A stretch of 64,000 nucleotides of DNA, taken from the NCBI GenBank assembly GCA_023955335.1, contig JAGSGF010000005.1:1-64000 (forward strand). Direction: 5' to 3'. Below, piece by piece: positions 8,854 to 16,518 of the stretch (position 1 is its first letter; every line of letters starts with the position of its first letter). A model generated the notes under the pieces. It was not told where the DNA came from. It did not search any database and saw only the letters and a program-made list of their open reading frames with translations. This DNA is from Yoonia sp. (lineage in GTDB: Bacteria; Pseudomonadota; Alphaproteobacteria; Rhodobacterales; Rhodobacteraceae). The position numbers and the translations under genes are program-made.

Positions 8854-10146
8854 ATGCAAAAAATAAACACCCAAGCCGAATGGATCGACCGCGCGCGCGC
8901 GGTTTTGCCCGCTGCGGGTTTCGGAAATTTCGATGCTGGTATTGTGATCGCACGCGGTGAGGGCAGTCATGTCTGGGACGAGGATGGCAATGAATACATC
9001 GATTACCTGATCGGATCGGGGCCGATGTTGCTGGGCCATGGTCACGAAGAAGTCATGGAGGCGGTACTTGAGCAGCTGCCCAAAGGCATGACCTTTTTTG
9101 CCAATAACGCGCAAGGCATCGCGCTGGCCGAGGAAATCGTCGATGCGGTGCCGTGTTGCGAACAGGTGCGCTTTGTCACCTCGGGCGGCGAAGCGGACAT
9201 GTACGCGATCCGGTTGGCCCGGGCCTACACCGGCAAGACCAAAATCCTGAAATTCGAGGGCGGCTACCACGGCATGAGCGCCGAGGCCCAGATGAGCCTT
9301 GCCCCTGCACGCGCAGTGAACTTCCCCACCGCGGTGCCCGACAGCGCCGGTATTCCGCAAAGCGTGGCCGACGAGATGCTGATTGCGCCGTTCAACGACC
9401 TTGAGGCCGTGGCCTCGCTTTTATCTGAGCATGACGACATCGCGGCAATCATCGCAGAGCCTTTGCAACGGATCATCCCTGCGGCACCCGGTTTTCTACA
9501 GGGCCTTCGCGATCTGTGCGACAAACATGGCGTCTTGCTGATCTTTGATGAAATCGTCACCGGCTTTCGCCTCGCCTATGGCGGCGCGCAAGAACGCTAT
9601 GGTGTCACGCCCGACATCTGCACGCTGGGCAAGATCATCGGTGGGGGCTTCCCCTTGGCCGCCCTTGGGGCCAGCGCCGAAATCATGGCGCATTTCGACA
9701 AGGCTCACGTGGGGGCAGAAAAATGGTTGATGCAACTGGGCACATTGTCAGGCAATCCGGTTGCCGCCGCCGCCGGCCTCAAGACGATGGAAATCCTGCG
9801 CCGCCCCGGCCAATATGATCGCCTGCGCGCGCTTGGCCAAAGCCTGATGGACATGCAGAGTGCTGCGCTAAGTGAGGCTGGCATCGCCCACCAAATCTGC
9901 GGCGACCCAACCCTGTTCGATATCTTTTTCACGGCTCATGAGGTCAAAGATTATCGCAGCGCCAAACATCTTGACCCACAAGACAACGCAATATGGAACG
10001 CAAGTCTGCGGGACGACGGCATCTTCAAATCACCAGGTAAGCTGTATCCGTCGCTCGCCTTAACCGAAGCTGACCTGCAACAGACGAAACAAGCTTTTAG
10101 CAGTGCCGCGGTAGCACTCGCAAACAGCAAGCCGGTTAACGCGTGA
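8854..10146 (+). CDS. Class III aminotransferase, glutamate-1-semialdehyde aminomutase-like
   Basis: The 430-residue PLP enzyme carries FDEIVTGFR (Asp232 contacts the PLP ring nitrogen) and the Schiff-base Lys260 in TLGKIIGGGFPLA. SGGEADMYAIRLARAYTG is the typical cofactor phosphate region. The sequence type resembles HemL, but the setting in a catabolic operon argues for a transaminase or aminomutase acting on an amino acid or semialdehyde. The ATG at 8854 is 7 bases after the previous stop; a longer frame from 8758 would overlap the preceding gene heavily and is rejected. It is the last gene of the rightward arm. Confidence 0.87.
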   Translation: MQKINTQAEWIDRARAVLPAAGFGNFDAGIVIARGEGSHVWDEDGNEYIDYLIGSGPMLLGHGHEEVMEAVLEQLPKGMTFFANNAQGIALAEEIVDAVPCCEQVRFVTSGGEADMYAIRLARAYTGKTKILKFEGGYHGMSAEAQMSLAPARAVNFPTAVPDSAGIPQSVADEMLIAPFNDLEAVASLLSEHDDIAAIIAEPLQRIIPAAPGFLQGLRDLCDKHGVLLIFDEIVTGFRLAYGGAQERYGVTPDICTLGKIIGGGFPLAALGASAEIMAHFDKAHVGAEKWLMQLGTLSGNPVAAAAGLKTMEILRRPGQYDRLRALGQSLMDMQSAALSEAGIAHQICGDPTLFDIFFTAHEVKDYRSAKHLDPQDNAIWNASLRDDGIFKSPGKLYPSLALTEADLQQTKQAFSSAAVALANSKPVNA

Positions 10147-10468
10147 AAATTGCGGCATTCACAAAAATGCTGTTCGTTAAGAAATCAGAGTAAGAAAAGC
10201 AGCCGTTGAGCTACGTGGGTTCTATAACTGCTTTGTCCGCTCAGCAGTCATTAGTCCATCAAGCAACTAAAGTCCGGTTCGAGCCCATTTTGCCGAGATT
10301 TTGTGACGCAGCGAATACCCGCTTTGAAAAAGTTGGATCATTAAACGCCCGAGGCAGATATCGCCCTTAGTATATGTTCTGATCCGATCACTCGCTTCGC
10401 TTCCGCATTGTGACTGTTCGGGCAGGGTGCGAAAGTCTTGAGCATTACAATGGGGAGGGAGCATAGAG
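10147..10468. other. Gene-free intergenic stretch with repeat copy B
   Basis: No gene is supported in these 322 bases. The stretch is more AT-rich than its surroundings. It contains a small inverted repeat (ACTGCT at 10227-10232 and AGCAGT at 10243-10248) and copy B of the diverged repeat (10281-10323). The last bases hold GGGGAGGGA (10451-10459), the ribosome site of the CIA30 gene. Confidence 0.55.
10281..10323 (+). repeat. Dispersed intergenic repeat, copy B
   Basis: It aligns without gaps to copy A at 135-177, sharing the opening GAGCCCA and the internal GCAGC-N-AAT. The text just before it (GGTTCGAGCCC) looks like a tRNA T-loop, but the flanking arms do not pair, so this is not a tRNA. 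Its place at the far end of the catabolic island is noted as a possible boundary mark. Confidence 0.5.
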
Positions 10469-10945
10469 ATGGAATTGAACCCAAAGTGGGAATACGTCGC
10501 TGACGGAGTTATGGGCGGTGTTTCTAGAGGTGGGATGCAGCAAGAGATGTTTCGGGGGCGCATGGCCACTGTGTTGCGCGGTGGCGTCTCGTTGGATAAC
10601 AACGGTGGCTTTGTTCAGATTGCCTTCGACCTCTGCCACGATGGTGCTGGATTTGATGCAAGTGATTGGGATGGCATTGAGCTAGAAACCTGTGGCAACG
10701 GCGAGCGCTATGACATTCGCTTGCGCACGGACCAACTGACGCGGCCTTGGCAGTCGTTTCGATCTGACTTTATTGCTGCGCCGGAATGGCGCAGCCATCG
10801 GGTCGCGTTTGACGCGGTTGAGGCACATAAGACCGATGCCCGTTTCGATCCTGCACACCTAAGGCGGATCGGTATTCTTGCGATAGGTCGAGAGTTTCAG
10901 GCTGAGGTGGCTGTCGCGACTATAAGCTTATATCGATCGGTCTGA
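10469..10945 (+). CDS. CIA30 family protein
   Basis: This 158-residue protein matches the CIA30 (NDUFAF1-like) domain: it opens with WEYVADGVMGGVSRG, followed by FRGRMATVLRGGVSLDNNGGF and a beta-rich body ending VAVATISLYR. In mitochondria the relative helps assemble respiratory complex I; bacterial members are small, one-domain and mostly uncharacterised. The start has a strong GGGGAGGGA ribosome site about 10 bases upstream. It stands alone and converges on the DJ-1/PfpI gene across a perfect palindrome. A role in complex I assembly is inference. Confidence 0.83.
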   Translation: MELNPKWEYVADGVMGGVSRGGMQQEMFRGRMATVLRGGVSLDNNGGFVQIAFDLCHDGAGFDASDWDGIELETCGNGERYDIRLRTDQLTRPWQSFRSDFIAAPEWRSHRVAFDAVEAHKTDARFDPAHLRRIGILAIGREFQAEVAVATISLYRSV

Positions 10946-11002
10946 GCGCTGGTAGGGTATTCAGAGGAAAGCCAAATACGCCTACTGGCAACGCGTAAAG
11001 GT

Positions 11003-11033
11003 AATCTGCGGCGCAAAATTTGCGCCGCAGATT
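11003..11033. terminator. Perfect 31-base palindrome between convergent genes
   Basis: Two 15-base arms (beginning AATCTGCGGCGC) are exact reverse complements around a single central A. The palindrome lies between the convergent CIA30 and DJ-1/PfpI genes, where a bidirectional transcription stop is expected. There is no long T tract on either side (TTTAGG to the right), so termination is likely but not proved. Confidence 0.6.
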
Positions 11034-11052
11034 TAGGATCAGGTGTAAGGCT

Positions 11053-11745
11053 TTATCCCAGCAGGACCAAAATTTCCTGTGCCGCTGCAGCCGAGGACGC
11101 AGGATTTTGTCCTGTTACAAGCTTGCCATCGCGCAGCACAAAGCTTGCCCAATCAGCGCCCTTTTCATAGGTGCCGCCATTGGCTTTCAACATATCCTCA
11201 ACCAAGAATGGCACGATGTATGTCAGGCCAACCGCATCTTCTTCGGAATTGGTAAAGCCAGTCACGCGGCGCCCCGAAACCAACGGCTTACCGTCTGTGC
11301 CAAGAGTATGACGGAACACAGCTGGTGCGTGACAAACTGCGCCAACGGGACGGTCCGCTGCGGCAAAGGCCTCGATCAGACGCTTGCTGTCGCCATCTTC
11401 GGCAAGGTCCCACAGCGGGCCGTGGCCGCCGGGGTAGAAGATCGCGTCAAAGCCGACCTCAGTCACATCCGAAAGTTTAAGCGTTGTAGCGAGATGCTTT
11501 TGCGCCTCATCATCAGCCTTGAAGCGACGCGTGTCATCCGTTTGTGCACCGTCAGCATCACTGGACGGATCAATAGGTGGCTGACCACCTTTTGGCGATG
11601 CGAGTGTGATGTCTGCGCCCGCGTCTTTGAAGACGTAATAAGGTGCTGCGAACTCTTCCAGCCAGAAGCCAGTTTTGTTGCCTGTGTCGCCCATTTCATC
11701 GTGCGAGGTGAGAACCATAAGAATTTTCATGTTTTTATCTTTCAT
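11053..11745 (-). CDS. DJ-1/PfpI family protein (type 1 glutamine amidotransferase domain)
   Basis: The 230-residue product has the DJ-1/PfpI fold with the nucleophile-elbow motif VGAVCHAPAVF and an acidic residue upstream in FYPGGHGPLWDL. Size and motifs fit the Hsp31/YhbO-like subgroup, some of which act as glutathione-independent glyoxalases or deglycases. ATG 11745 is used; an alternative ATG at 11730 (MKILMVLT) is equally plausible because neither has a good ribosome site. It appears monocistronic. The exact activity is uncertain. Confidence 0.85.
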   Translation of the reverse strand: MKDKNMKILMVLTSHDEMGDTGNKTGFWLEEFAAPYYVFKDAGADITLASPKGGQPPIDPSSDADGAQTDDTRRFKADDEAQKHLATTLKLSDVTEVGFDAIFYPGGHGPLWDLAEDGDSKRLIEAFAAADRPVGAVCHAPAVFRHTLGTDGKPLVSGRRVTGFTNSEEDAVGLTYIVPFLVEDMLKANGGTYEKGADWASFVLRDGKLVTGQNPASSAAAAQEILVLLG

Positions 11746-11823
11746 TTATGGCCAACGCGGATCACGCGCTTGCCGAAGTTTTCGCCTTTCTGTCCGTCGT
11801 CAGCACAAATTCTCGGGTAACAT

Positions 11824-14109
11824 TTAACCACATTTTGAATAGCCACAGGACCCGCAGGTCATGCAGCCTTCGACCATACGAAGATCATAGGCACCGCAAG
11901 ATGTGCAGGCCTTGCCCTTTGGCTTAGAGTTAATTGCGACCACGTCGGCCTGTGGGTCGGACTTCAACCCCATGCCTTCGCCAGCCAAGAACCCCGTTGC
12001 GATCATGTGCTTTTCCATGACCCCACCGATAGCCGCCAGAATGGACGGCACATATTTACCTTGCATCCATGCGCCGCCTCGTGGGTCGAACACGGCCTTA
12101 AGCTCTTCGACAACAAACGACACATCTCCGCCGCGCCGGAACACAGCAGAGATCATCCGTGTCAGGGCAACGGTCCACGCAAAGTGTTCCATATTCTTGG
12201 AATTAATGAACACCTCAAACGGACGACGATGGCCTGCGACAACAAGATCATTCACAGTGATATAAATCGCATGTTCTGAGTCTGGCCATTTGAGCTTGTA
12301 AGTCGCACCTTCCAGCTCGGTCGGACGATCCAACGGCTCTGACATATAAATGACGTCACCTTCGCTCACAGTTCCAGCAGGTGCATCCGCAGCAACGACA
12401 AGAGCCGGTTTTTCTTCTGACACCGACAGAACGGACCCCGTCACATCGTTGGGCCGGTATGTTGTACATCCCTTACAGCCTTGATCCCACGCGGCCATGT
12501 AGACCTCTTTGAAATCGTCAAAGCTAATGTCTTCGGGGCAGTTGATCGTCTTGGAAATTGAGCTGTCGATCCATTTCTGCGCAGCGGCTTGCATCCGCAC
12601 ATGATCTAGCGGGGCCAGCGTCTGGGCGTTCACAAAATAATCGGGCAGCGGTGCGTCACCCTTCAAATCACGCCACATTTGCACGGCGTAATCGACAACC
12701 TCTTCTTCGGTACGTGTGCCGTCTTTTTGCAAGACCTTGCGGGTATAGGCATAGGCGAACACGGGCTCGATCCCCGAGCTAACGTTTCCTGCATAAAGGC
12801 TGATCGTACCGGTCGGCGCAATCGATGTGAGCAGCGCGTTTCGGATGCCATGGGTGCGGATCGCGACGCGGACATCCTCGTCCATGTCGTGCATCGCACC
12901 AGATTCAAGGAATTTATCGGCGTCAAACAATGGGAACGCACCCTTTTCCTTCGCCAAGTCCACAGACGCCAGATACGCGGCGCGTGCGATCGCGTGCATC
13001 CAGTCGTCCGTCTGACGCGCCGCCTCTTCGGATCCATAACGCAGACCAACCATCAGCAGTGCATCGGCCAGCCCTGTAACCCCAAGACCGATCCGGCGTT
13101 TAGCTTTCGCTTCGGCCTGTTGCTGTGGCAGCGGGAAGTTCGATGCATCAACCACGTTGTCCATCATGCGCACAGCGGTCGCGACCAAATCGGTCATCAT
13201 CTGCGTATCAAACGTTGCGGCGTCGCCGAACGGATCGGTTACAAGCCGCGCCATATTGATCGACCCAAGCAAGCACGCGCCATAGGGCGGCAACGGTTGC
13301 TCACCACACGGGTTCGTCGCCGCGATGGTCTCGCAATACGACAGGTTGTTGGCCTTATTGATCCGGTCGATGAAAATCACACCTGGTTCGGCATAGTTAT
13401 AAGTGGACTGCATAATAGCGTCCCACAAATCGCGCGCCCGCACGGTCTTATAGATCTCGTCTTTGAACACCAAATCCCATGGCTTGTCGGCCTTCACTGC
13501 ATCCATGAACGGATCAGTGATCAGTACGGACATGTTGAACATGCGCAGACGGGCGGCGTCGGATTTGGCCGTGATGAAATCGAATACATCTGGGTGGTCA
13601 CAGCGCATGGTCGCCATCATTGCCCCGCGGCGCGATCCAGCCGACATTATCGTACGGCACATCGCGTCCCACACATCCATGAACGACAGCGGGCCAGATG
13701 CATCAGCAGCGACGCCTTTAACAGCCGCACCCTTTGGGCGGACCGTGCTGAAATCATACCCGATACCGCCGCCCTGCTGCATTGTAAGCGCCGCTTCTTT
13801 GAGCATATCAAAAATACCGCCCATGCTGTCAGGGATCGTGCCCATGACAAAGCAGTTGAACAGCGTCACAGACCGGGCTGTGCCCGCGCCCGCTGTAATG
13901 CGACCCGCTGGCAAATATTTGAAATCTTCCAACGCGTCATAGAACTTTGGTGCCCAAGCCGCCGGATCGGCCTCAACAGACGCAAGAGCGTTGGCGATCC
14001 GGTCCCATGTTTGGGTCACATCGGCATCAATCGGCGTGCCATCAGCTTCTTTAAACCGATATTTCATATCCCAGATTTGTTCGGCGATTGGAGCAGCAAA
14101 GCGGGACAT
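11824..14109 (-). CDS. nrdJ: Adenosylcobalamin-dependent ribonucleoside-diphosphate reductase (class II)
   Basis: This 761-residue enzyme reduces ribonucleotides to deoxyribonucleotides using adenosylcobalamin to generate the thiyl radical. It carries NPCGEQPLPPYGACLLGSIN of the class II barrel, SIAPTGTISLYAGNVSSGIEP, and a C-terminal cysteine cluster (CTSCGAYDL, CMTCGSCGYSKCG) that should shuttle electrons or bind zinc. The start ATG 14109 has AAAGGATCTCCC before it. It is divergent from the DUF1489 gene, with a promoter and NrdR-like boxes between them. No class I subunits occur in the window, so B12 is probably required for DNA synthesis; cobU and a cobC-like gene near 48.5 kb fit this. 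Confidence 0.95.
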   Translation of the reverse strand: MSRFAAPIAEQIWDMKYRFKEADGTPIDADVTQTWDRIANALASVEADPAAWAPKFYDALEDFKYLPAGRITAGAGTARSVTLFNCFVMGTIPDSMGGIFDMLKEAALTMQQGGGIGYDFSTVRPKGAAVKGVAADASGPLSFMDVWDAMCRTIMSAGSRRGAMMATMRCDHPDVFDFITAKSDAARLRMFNMSVLITDPFMDAVKADKPWDLVFKDEIYKTVRARDLWDAIMQSTYNYAEPGVIFIDRINKANNLSYCETIAATNPCGEQPLPPYGACLLGSINMARLVTDPFGDAATFDTQMMTDLVATAVRMMDNVVDASNFPLPQQQAEAKAKRRIGLGVTGLADALLMVGLRYGSEEAARQTDDWMHAIARAAYLASVDLAKEKGAFPLFDADKFLESGAMHDMDEDVRVAIRTHGIRNALLTSIAPTGTISLYAGNVSSGIEPVFAYAYTRKVLQKDGTRTEEEVVDYAVQMWRDLKGDAPLPDYFVNAQTLAPLDHVRMQAAAQKWIDSSISKTINCPEDISFDDFKEVYMAAWDQGCKGCTTYRPNDVTGSVLSVSEEKPALVVAADAPAGTVSEGDVIYMSEPLDRPTELEGATYKLKWPDSEHAIYITVNDLVVAGHRRPFEVFINSKNMEHFAWTVALTRMISAVFRRGGDVSFVVEELKAVFDPRGGAWMQGKYVPSILAAIGGVMEKHMIATGFLAGEGMGLKSDPQADVVAINSKPKGKACTSCGAYDLRMVEGCMTCGSCGYSKCG

Positions 14110-14154
14110 GGGAGATCCTTTAATATGATTCTATTGGCGTGAACTCAGGCGTGA

Positions 14155-14183
14155 CAGATAGGTCCGCAGATGCGGCGGGTCAA
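14155..14183 (-). promoter_or_regulatory. Candidate sigma-70 promoter of nrdJ
   Basis: Reading leftward, TTGACC (14183-14178) and TATCTG (14160-14155) are separated by exactly 17 bases, a good housekeeping arrangement. Transcription would begin about 40 bases before the nrdJ start codon. A second TTGACC at 14267-14262 may be the -35 of an upstream promoter with a poor -10. Confidence 0.5.
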
Positions 14184-14247
14184 TTTGAAACCTGCGTTGT
14201 ACGTTCTAACTTCCTTCACAAGGCGTTAACTGATATCCATCTAGCAA

Positions 14248-14294
14248 ATACCACATGTAGGGGTCAAGCGTGTCCAACCACATAAATCTAGTTA
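14248..14294. promoter_or_regulatory. Tandem NrdR-like boxes upstream of nrdJ
   Basis: A near-palindrome CCACATGTAGG is centred at 14255/14256, and a weaker relative (ACATAAATCTAG, centre 14286/14287) lies 31 bases away. Both keep the A-N-AT-N-TAG core of NrdR boxes, and paired boxes three helical turns apart are typical of NrdR control of ribonucleotide reductase genes. The first box sits directly downstream of a TTGACC -35-like element on the nrdJ strand. The consensus is from memory and the second box is weak. Confidence 0.45.
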
Positions 14295-14701
14295 AATTAT
14301 CCGTCGGGACTGATGACGTGGCAGGCCTTGCAGCTTGGCAGATGTCCAAACGTGCGCAGGCCACGGACGGAATGCCGCAGCACATAACCCGCATGTGGCC
14401 AAAACGGGCTGACGAAATTCTAAACGGAGGATCGATCTATTGGGTGATCAAAGGGGTCATCTTGTGCAGGCAATCAATCCTGCGTCTGGACGAAAAAATT
14501 GGGGCTGACGGTATCCGGCGCTGTGCGATTGTCAGTGATCCACAACTGATCCGCGTCGAAGCCACCCCCAAACGGGCATTCCAAGGCTGGCGTTATTTTC
14601 AACCGGCCGACGTCCCCACGGATCTGCCCGACGGGGCACAGGATGAAGAAGCGCTGCCGCCCGAACTCAGCAAAGCACTCGCGGCGATCGGCGTCCGTTA
14701 A
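14270..14701 (+). CDS. DUF1489 family protein
   Basis: The 143-residue protein matches DUF1489, a family of short cytosolic proteins of alphaproteobacteria with no known function. Typical stretches are INLVKLSVG, ITRMWPKRADEIL, GSIYWVIKGVI and RRAFQGWRYF-like text (KRAFQGWRYFQ). It starts with GTG at 14270, with AGGGG six bases upstream, and shares the divergent region with nrdJ. A small hairpin follows the stop. No signal peptide or membrane segment is seen. Confidence 0.85.
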   Translation: MSNHINLVKLSVGTDDVAGLAAWQMSKRAQATDGMPQHITRMWPKRADEILNGGSIYWVIKGVILCRQSILRLDEKIGADGIRRCAIVSDPQLIRVEATPKRAFQGWRYFQPADVPTDLPDGAQDEEALPPELSKALAAIGVR

Positions 14702-14725
14702 TCCGCGCCTGACAAAACATGTCGT

Positions 14726-14746
14726 CACGCCAATGGCGTGTCTTTT
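14726..14746 (+). terminator. Possible terminator between DUF1489 gene and hisG
   Basis: CACGCC and GGCGTG form a 6-base stem with a 3-base loop, followed by TCTTTT on the plus strand. It lies between the convergent DUF1489 and hisG genes. The stem is short, so this is a modest call. Confidence 0.45.
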
Positions 14747-14749
14747 AGG

Positions 14750-15442
14750 TCAAACGCCCAGCAGTGATTCAAGCTCTTTCAGCGTCACGCGCTGCGCATC
14801 CGTCCACACATCACGACGTCCACGGAACAATGTCGCTTGCGACGCATGGATCAACCCATCGCCCAAAATCTTCAGCCCGTTGGCGCGCAGCGTTTCACCT
14901 GTCGACGTAATGTCGGCAATGGCTTCTGCCGTCTCGTTCTTCACGGTACCTTCGGTCGCCCCCTGACTATCGATTAGCTGATAATCAGCAACGCCGTTGT
15001 CACGTAAAAACTCGCGGACCTGTCGGTGATACTTTGTCGCAATCCGCATCCGAAAACCATGCTTGGCGCGGAACGCCGCAGCGGCGGCATCCAAATCATC
15101 AAGCGTTTCCACATCGACCCAAGCCTGCGGCACCGCAATAATCAGATCAGCGCCACCAAATCCCATCGGCGCAATTGCATGCACACGTGTTTCCCAAGCG
15201 GCCAGCTTTTCACGGATCAAATCCGATCCGGTCACGCCCAATTGGATGCGTCCAGCTGCCAATTCACGCGGAATTTCACCCGCCGACAAAAGCACCAATT
15301 CAACACCGTCAATCCCGTCGACAGCCCCCGCATATTCGCGGTCTGATCCGGATTTTCGCAGGCTAACGCCGCGGTCACCGAACCATGCAAACGTCTTTTC
15401 CATCAACCGTCCCTTTGACGGCACACCAAGTTTTAGCATCAA
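14750..15442 (-). CDS. hisG: ATP phosphoribosyltransferase, short form
   Basis: This 230-residue protein catalyses the first step of histidine biosynthesis, joining ATP and PRPP. It begins with LGVPSKGRLMEKT and has the periplasmic-binding-like fold typical of HisG; the C-terminal ACT-like regulatory domain of long HisG is absent. Short HisG works only in complex with HisZ, encoded immediately upstream with a 4-base overlap. It is the last gene of hisS-hisZ-hisG. Confidence 0.96.
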   Translation of the reverse strand: MMLKLGVPSKGRLMEKTFAWFGDRGVSLRKSGSDREYAGAVDGIDGVELVLLSAGEIPRELAAGRIQLGVTGSDLIREKLAAWETRVHAIAPMGFGGADLIIAVPQAWVDVETLDDLDAAAAAFRAKHGFRMRIATKYHRQVREFLRDNGVADYQLIDSQGATEGTVKNETAEAIADITSTGETLRANGLKILGDGLIHASQATLFRGRRDVWTDAQRVTLKELESLLGV

Positions 15443-16518
15443 ACATCCCCCCGCAGAGCAACGACCAAATCGGGGCGCACAACGCCGCCCACCGCAGGTA
15501 CAGCCCGTCCAGCGCCCAACCGCGCGGTCAACGCATCGTAGCGCCCACCGGTCGCCACTGGCGGCATATAGTGGTCAGCGGCGGCGTAAAACCCGAACAC
15601 GAACCCATCGTAGTATTCCAACGACGTGCGGCCATAGCTCCCTTCAAACGACAACGCATCCACATCCACACCCTTGGCCGACAACGCATCCAGTCGCGCG
15701 GCAAACGCGTTTACTGCACCGTCAATCACGGGCAAATCCACGGCGATATCGCGCAAACTGGACAGCACATGCGGACAGCTTTCATCCAGCGACAAAATCG
15801 CGTCGATCAAGGCCATCTCATCCCCACTAATCGGCGCGGTTGCTGCGTCTGCGCGTAGCGCATCAATCCGTGTCTGCACCTCGGCACGGGACCGCAGGCC
15901 AATCGTTGGAGCAGCATCAGCCATTGGATCGACTTGGGCCAACAACGCCACACGACTTGGCGCAGGCGGCGTGCGCCCACCAAACCGGTCGAGCAACGCG
16001 CGGAATTTACGCGGCCGCCACAGGTGGCGCATCAACGCAGCTTTACGTGTGTCAGAGGTTTTCAATCCCGCCACTGCGGCCATTAGAATGCCAATATCCC
16101 CTGTCGCTGCACGCACGGGCAATCCAGCCAACGCATCCGCAACAGTCGCAAAAACTGTCGCGTCAGCTCCCGCCGGATTGGACCCGTCAAATACCTCAAA
16201 ACCCACCTGCATCGCTTCGCGTGGACGGCTTGGGTCGTCTTCTTGTTTGCGGAACACACGGCCCGCATAGGTATAGCGCGCCGGGTCGGCTTCACTGTCC
16301 ATATGCATCTGCACAACAGGCACAGTAAAGTCGGGGCGCAGCACCATTTCCCCACCGAATGGATCGGACGTGAGATACGCACGGCCACGAATATCTTCGC
16401 CGTAAAGGTCCAACAACGTCTCCGCAGACAGCAAAATATCTGCATCCACATGACGTGCGCCTTCGCCCTCAAAAAGCGCGATCAAACGTGCTGCCTCGGC
16501 AGCAATAAGGCGGGTCAT
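15439..16518 (-). CDS. hisZ: ATP phosphoribosyltransferase regulatory subunit
   Basis: The 359-residue product is a catalytic-domain paralogue of histidyl-tRNA synthetase that activates short HisG and passes on feedback by histidine. It keeps the class II fold with [22 protein letters not shown] and [14 protein letters not shown], but lacks the anticodon-binding domain. It overlaps hisS and hisG by 4 bases each, so the aminoacyl-tRNA synthetase, its paralogue and the enzyme it controls are co-expressed. Confidence 0.94.
   Translation of the reverse strand: MTRLIAAEAARLIALFEGEGARHVDADILLSAETLLDLYGEDIRGRAYLTSDPFGGEMVLRPDFTVPVVQMHMDSEADPARYTYAGRVFRKQEDDPSRPREAMQVGFEVFDGSNPAGADATVFATVADALAGLPVRAATGDIGILMAAVAGLKTSDTRKAALMRHLWRPRKFRALLDRFGGRTPPAPSRVALLAQVDPMADAAPTIGLRSRAEVQTRIDALRADAATAPISGDEMALIDAILSLDESCPHVLSSLRDIAVDLPVIDGAVNAFAARLDALSAKGVDVDALSFEGSYGRTSLEYYDGFVFGFYAAADHYMPPVATGGRYDALTARLGAGRAVPAVGGVVRPDLVVALRGDV

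Noticed and set aside
10155-10170. Hairpin GCATT/AATGC after the aminotransferase gene as a terminator
   Set aside because: Only five base pairs and no T tract; too weak to call.
10276-10290. tRNA T-loop-like text (GGTTCGAGCCC)
   Set aside because: The neighbouring arms do not pair and no acceptor or anticodon arm can be folded; it is part of the dispersed repeat.
12679-14142. 487-codon plus-strand frame
   Set aside because: It is antisense to nrdJ and rich in Arg, His and Cys, as expected for shadow frames.
14110-14269. Cobalamin riboswitch upstream of nrdJ
   Set aside because: No B12-box (GCCACTG-type) or the expected long structured leader is visible; the gap is too short.
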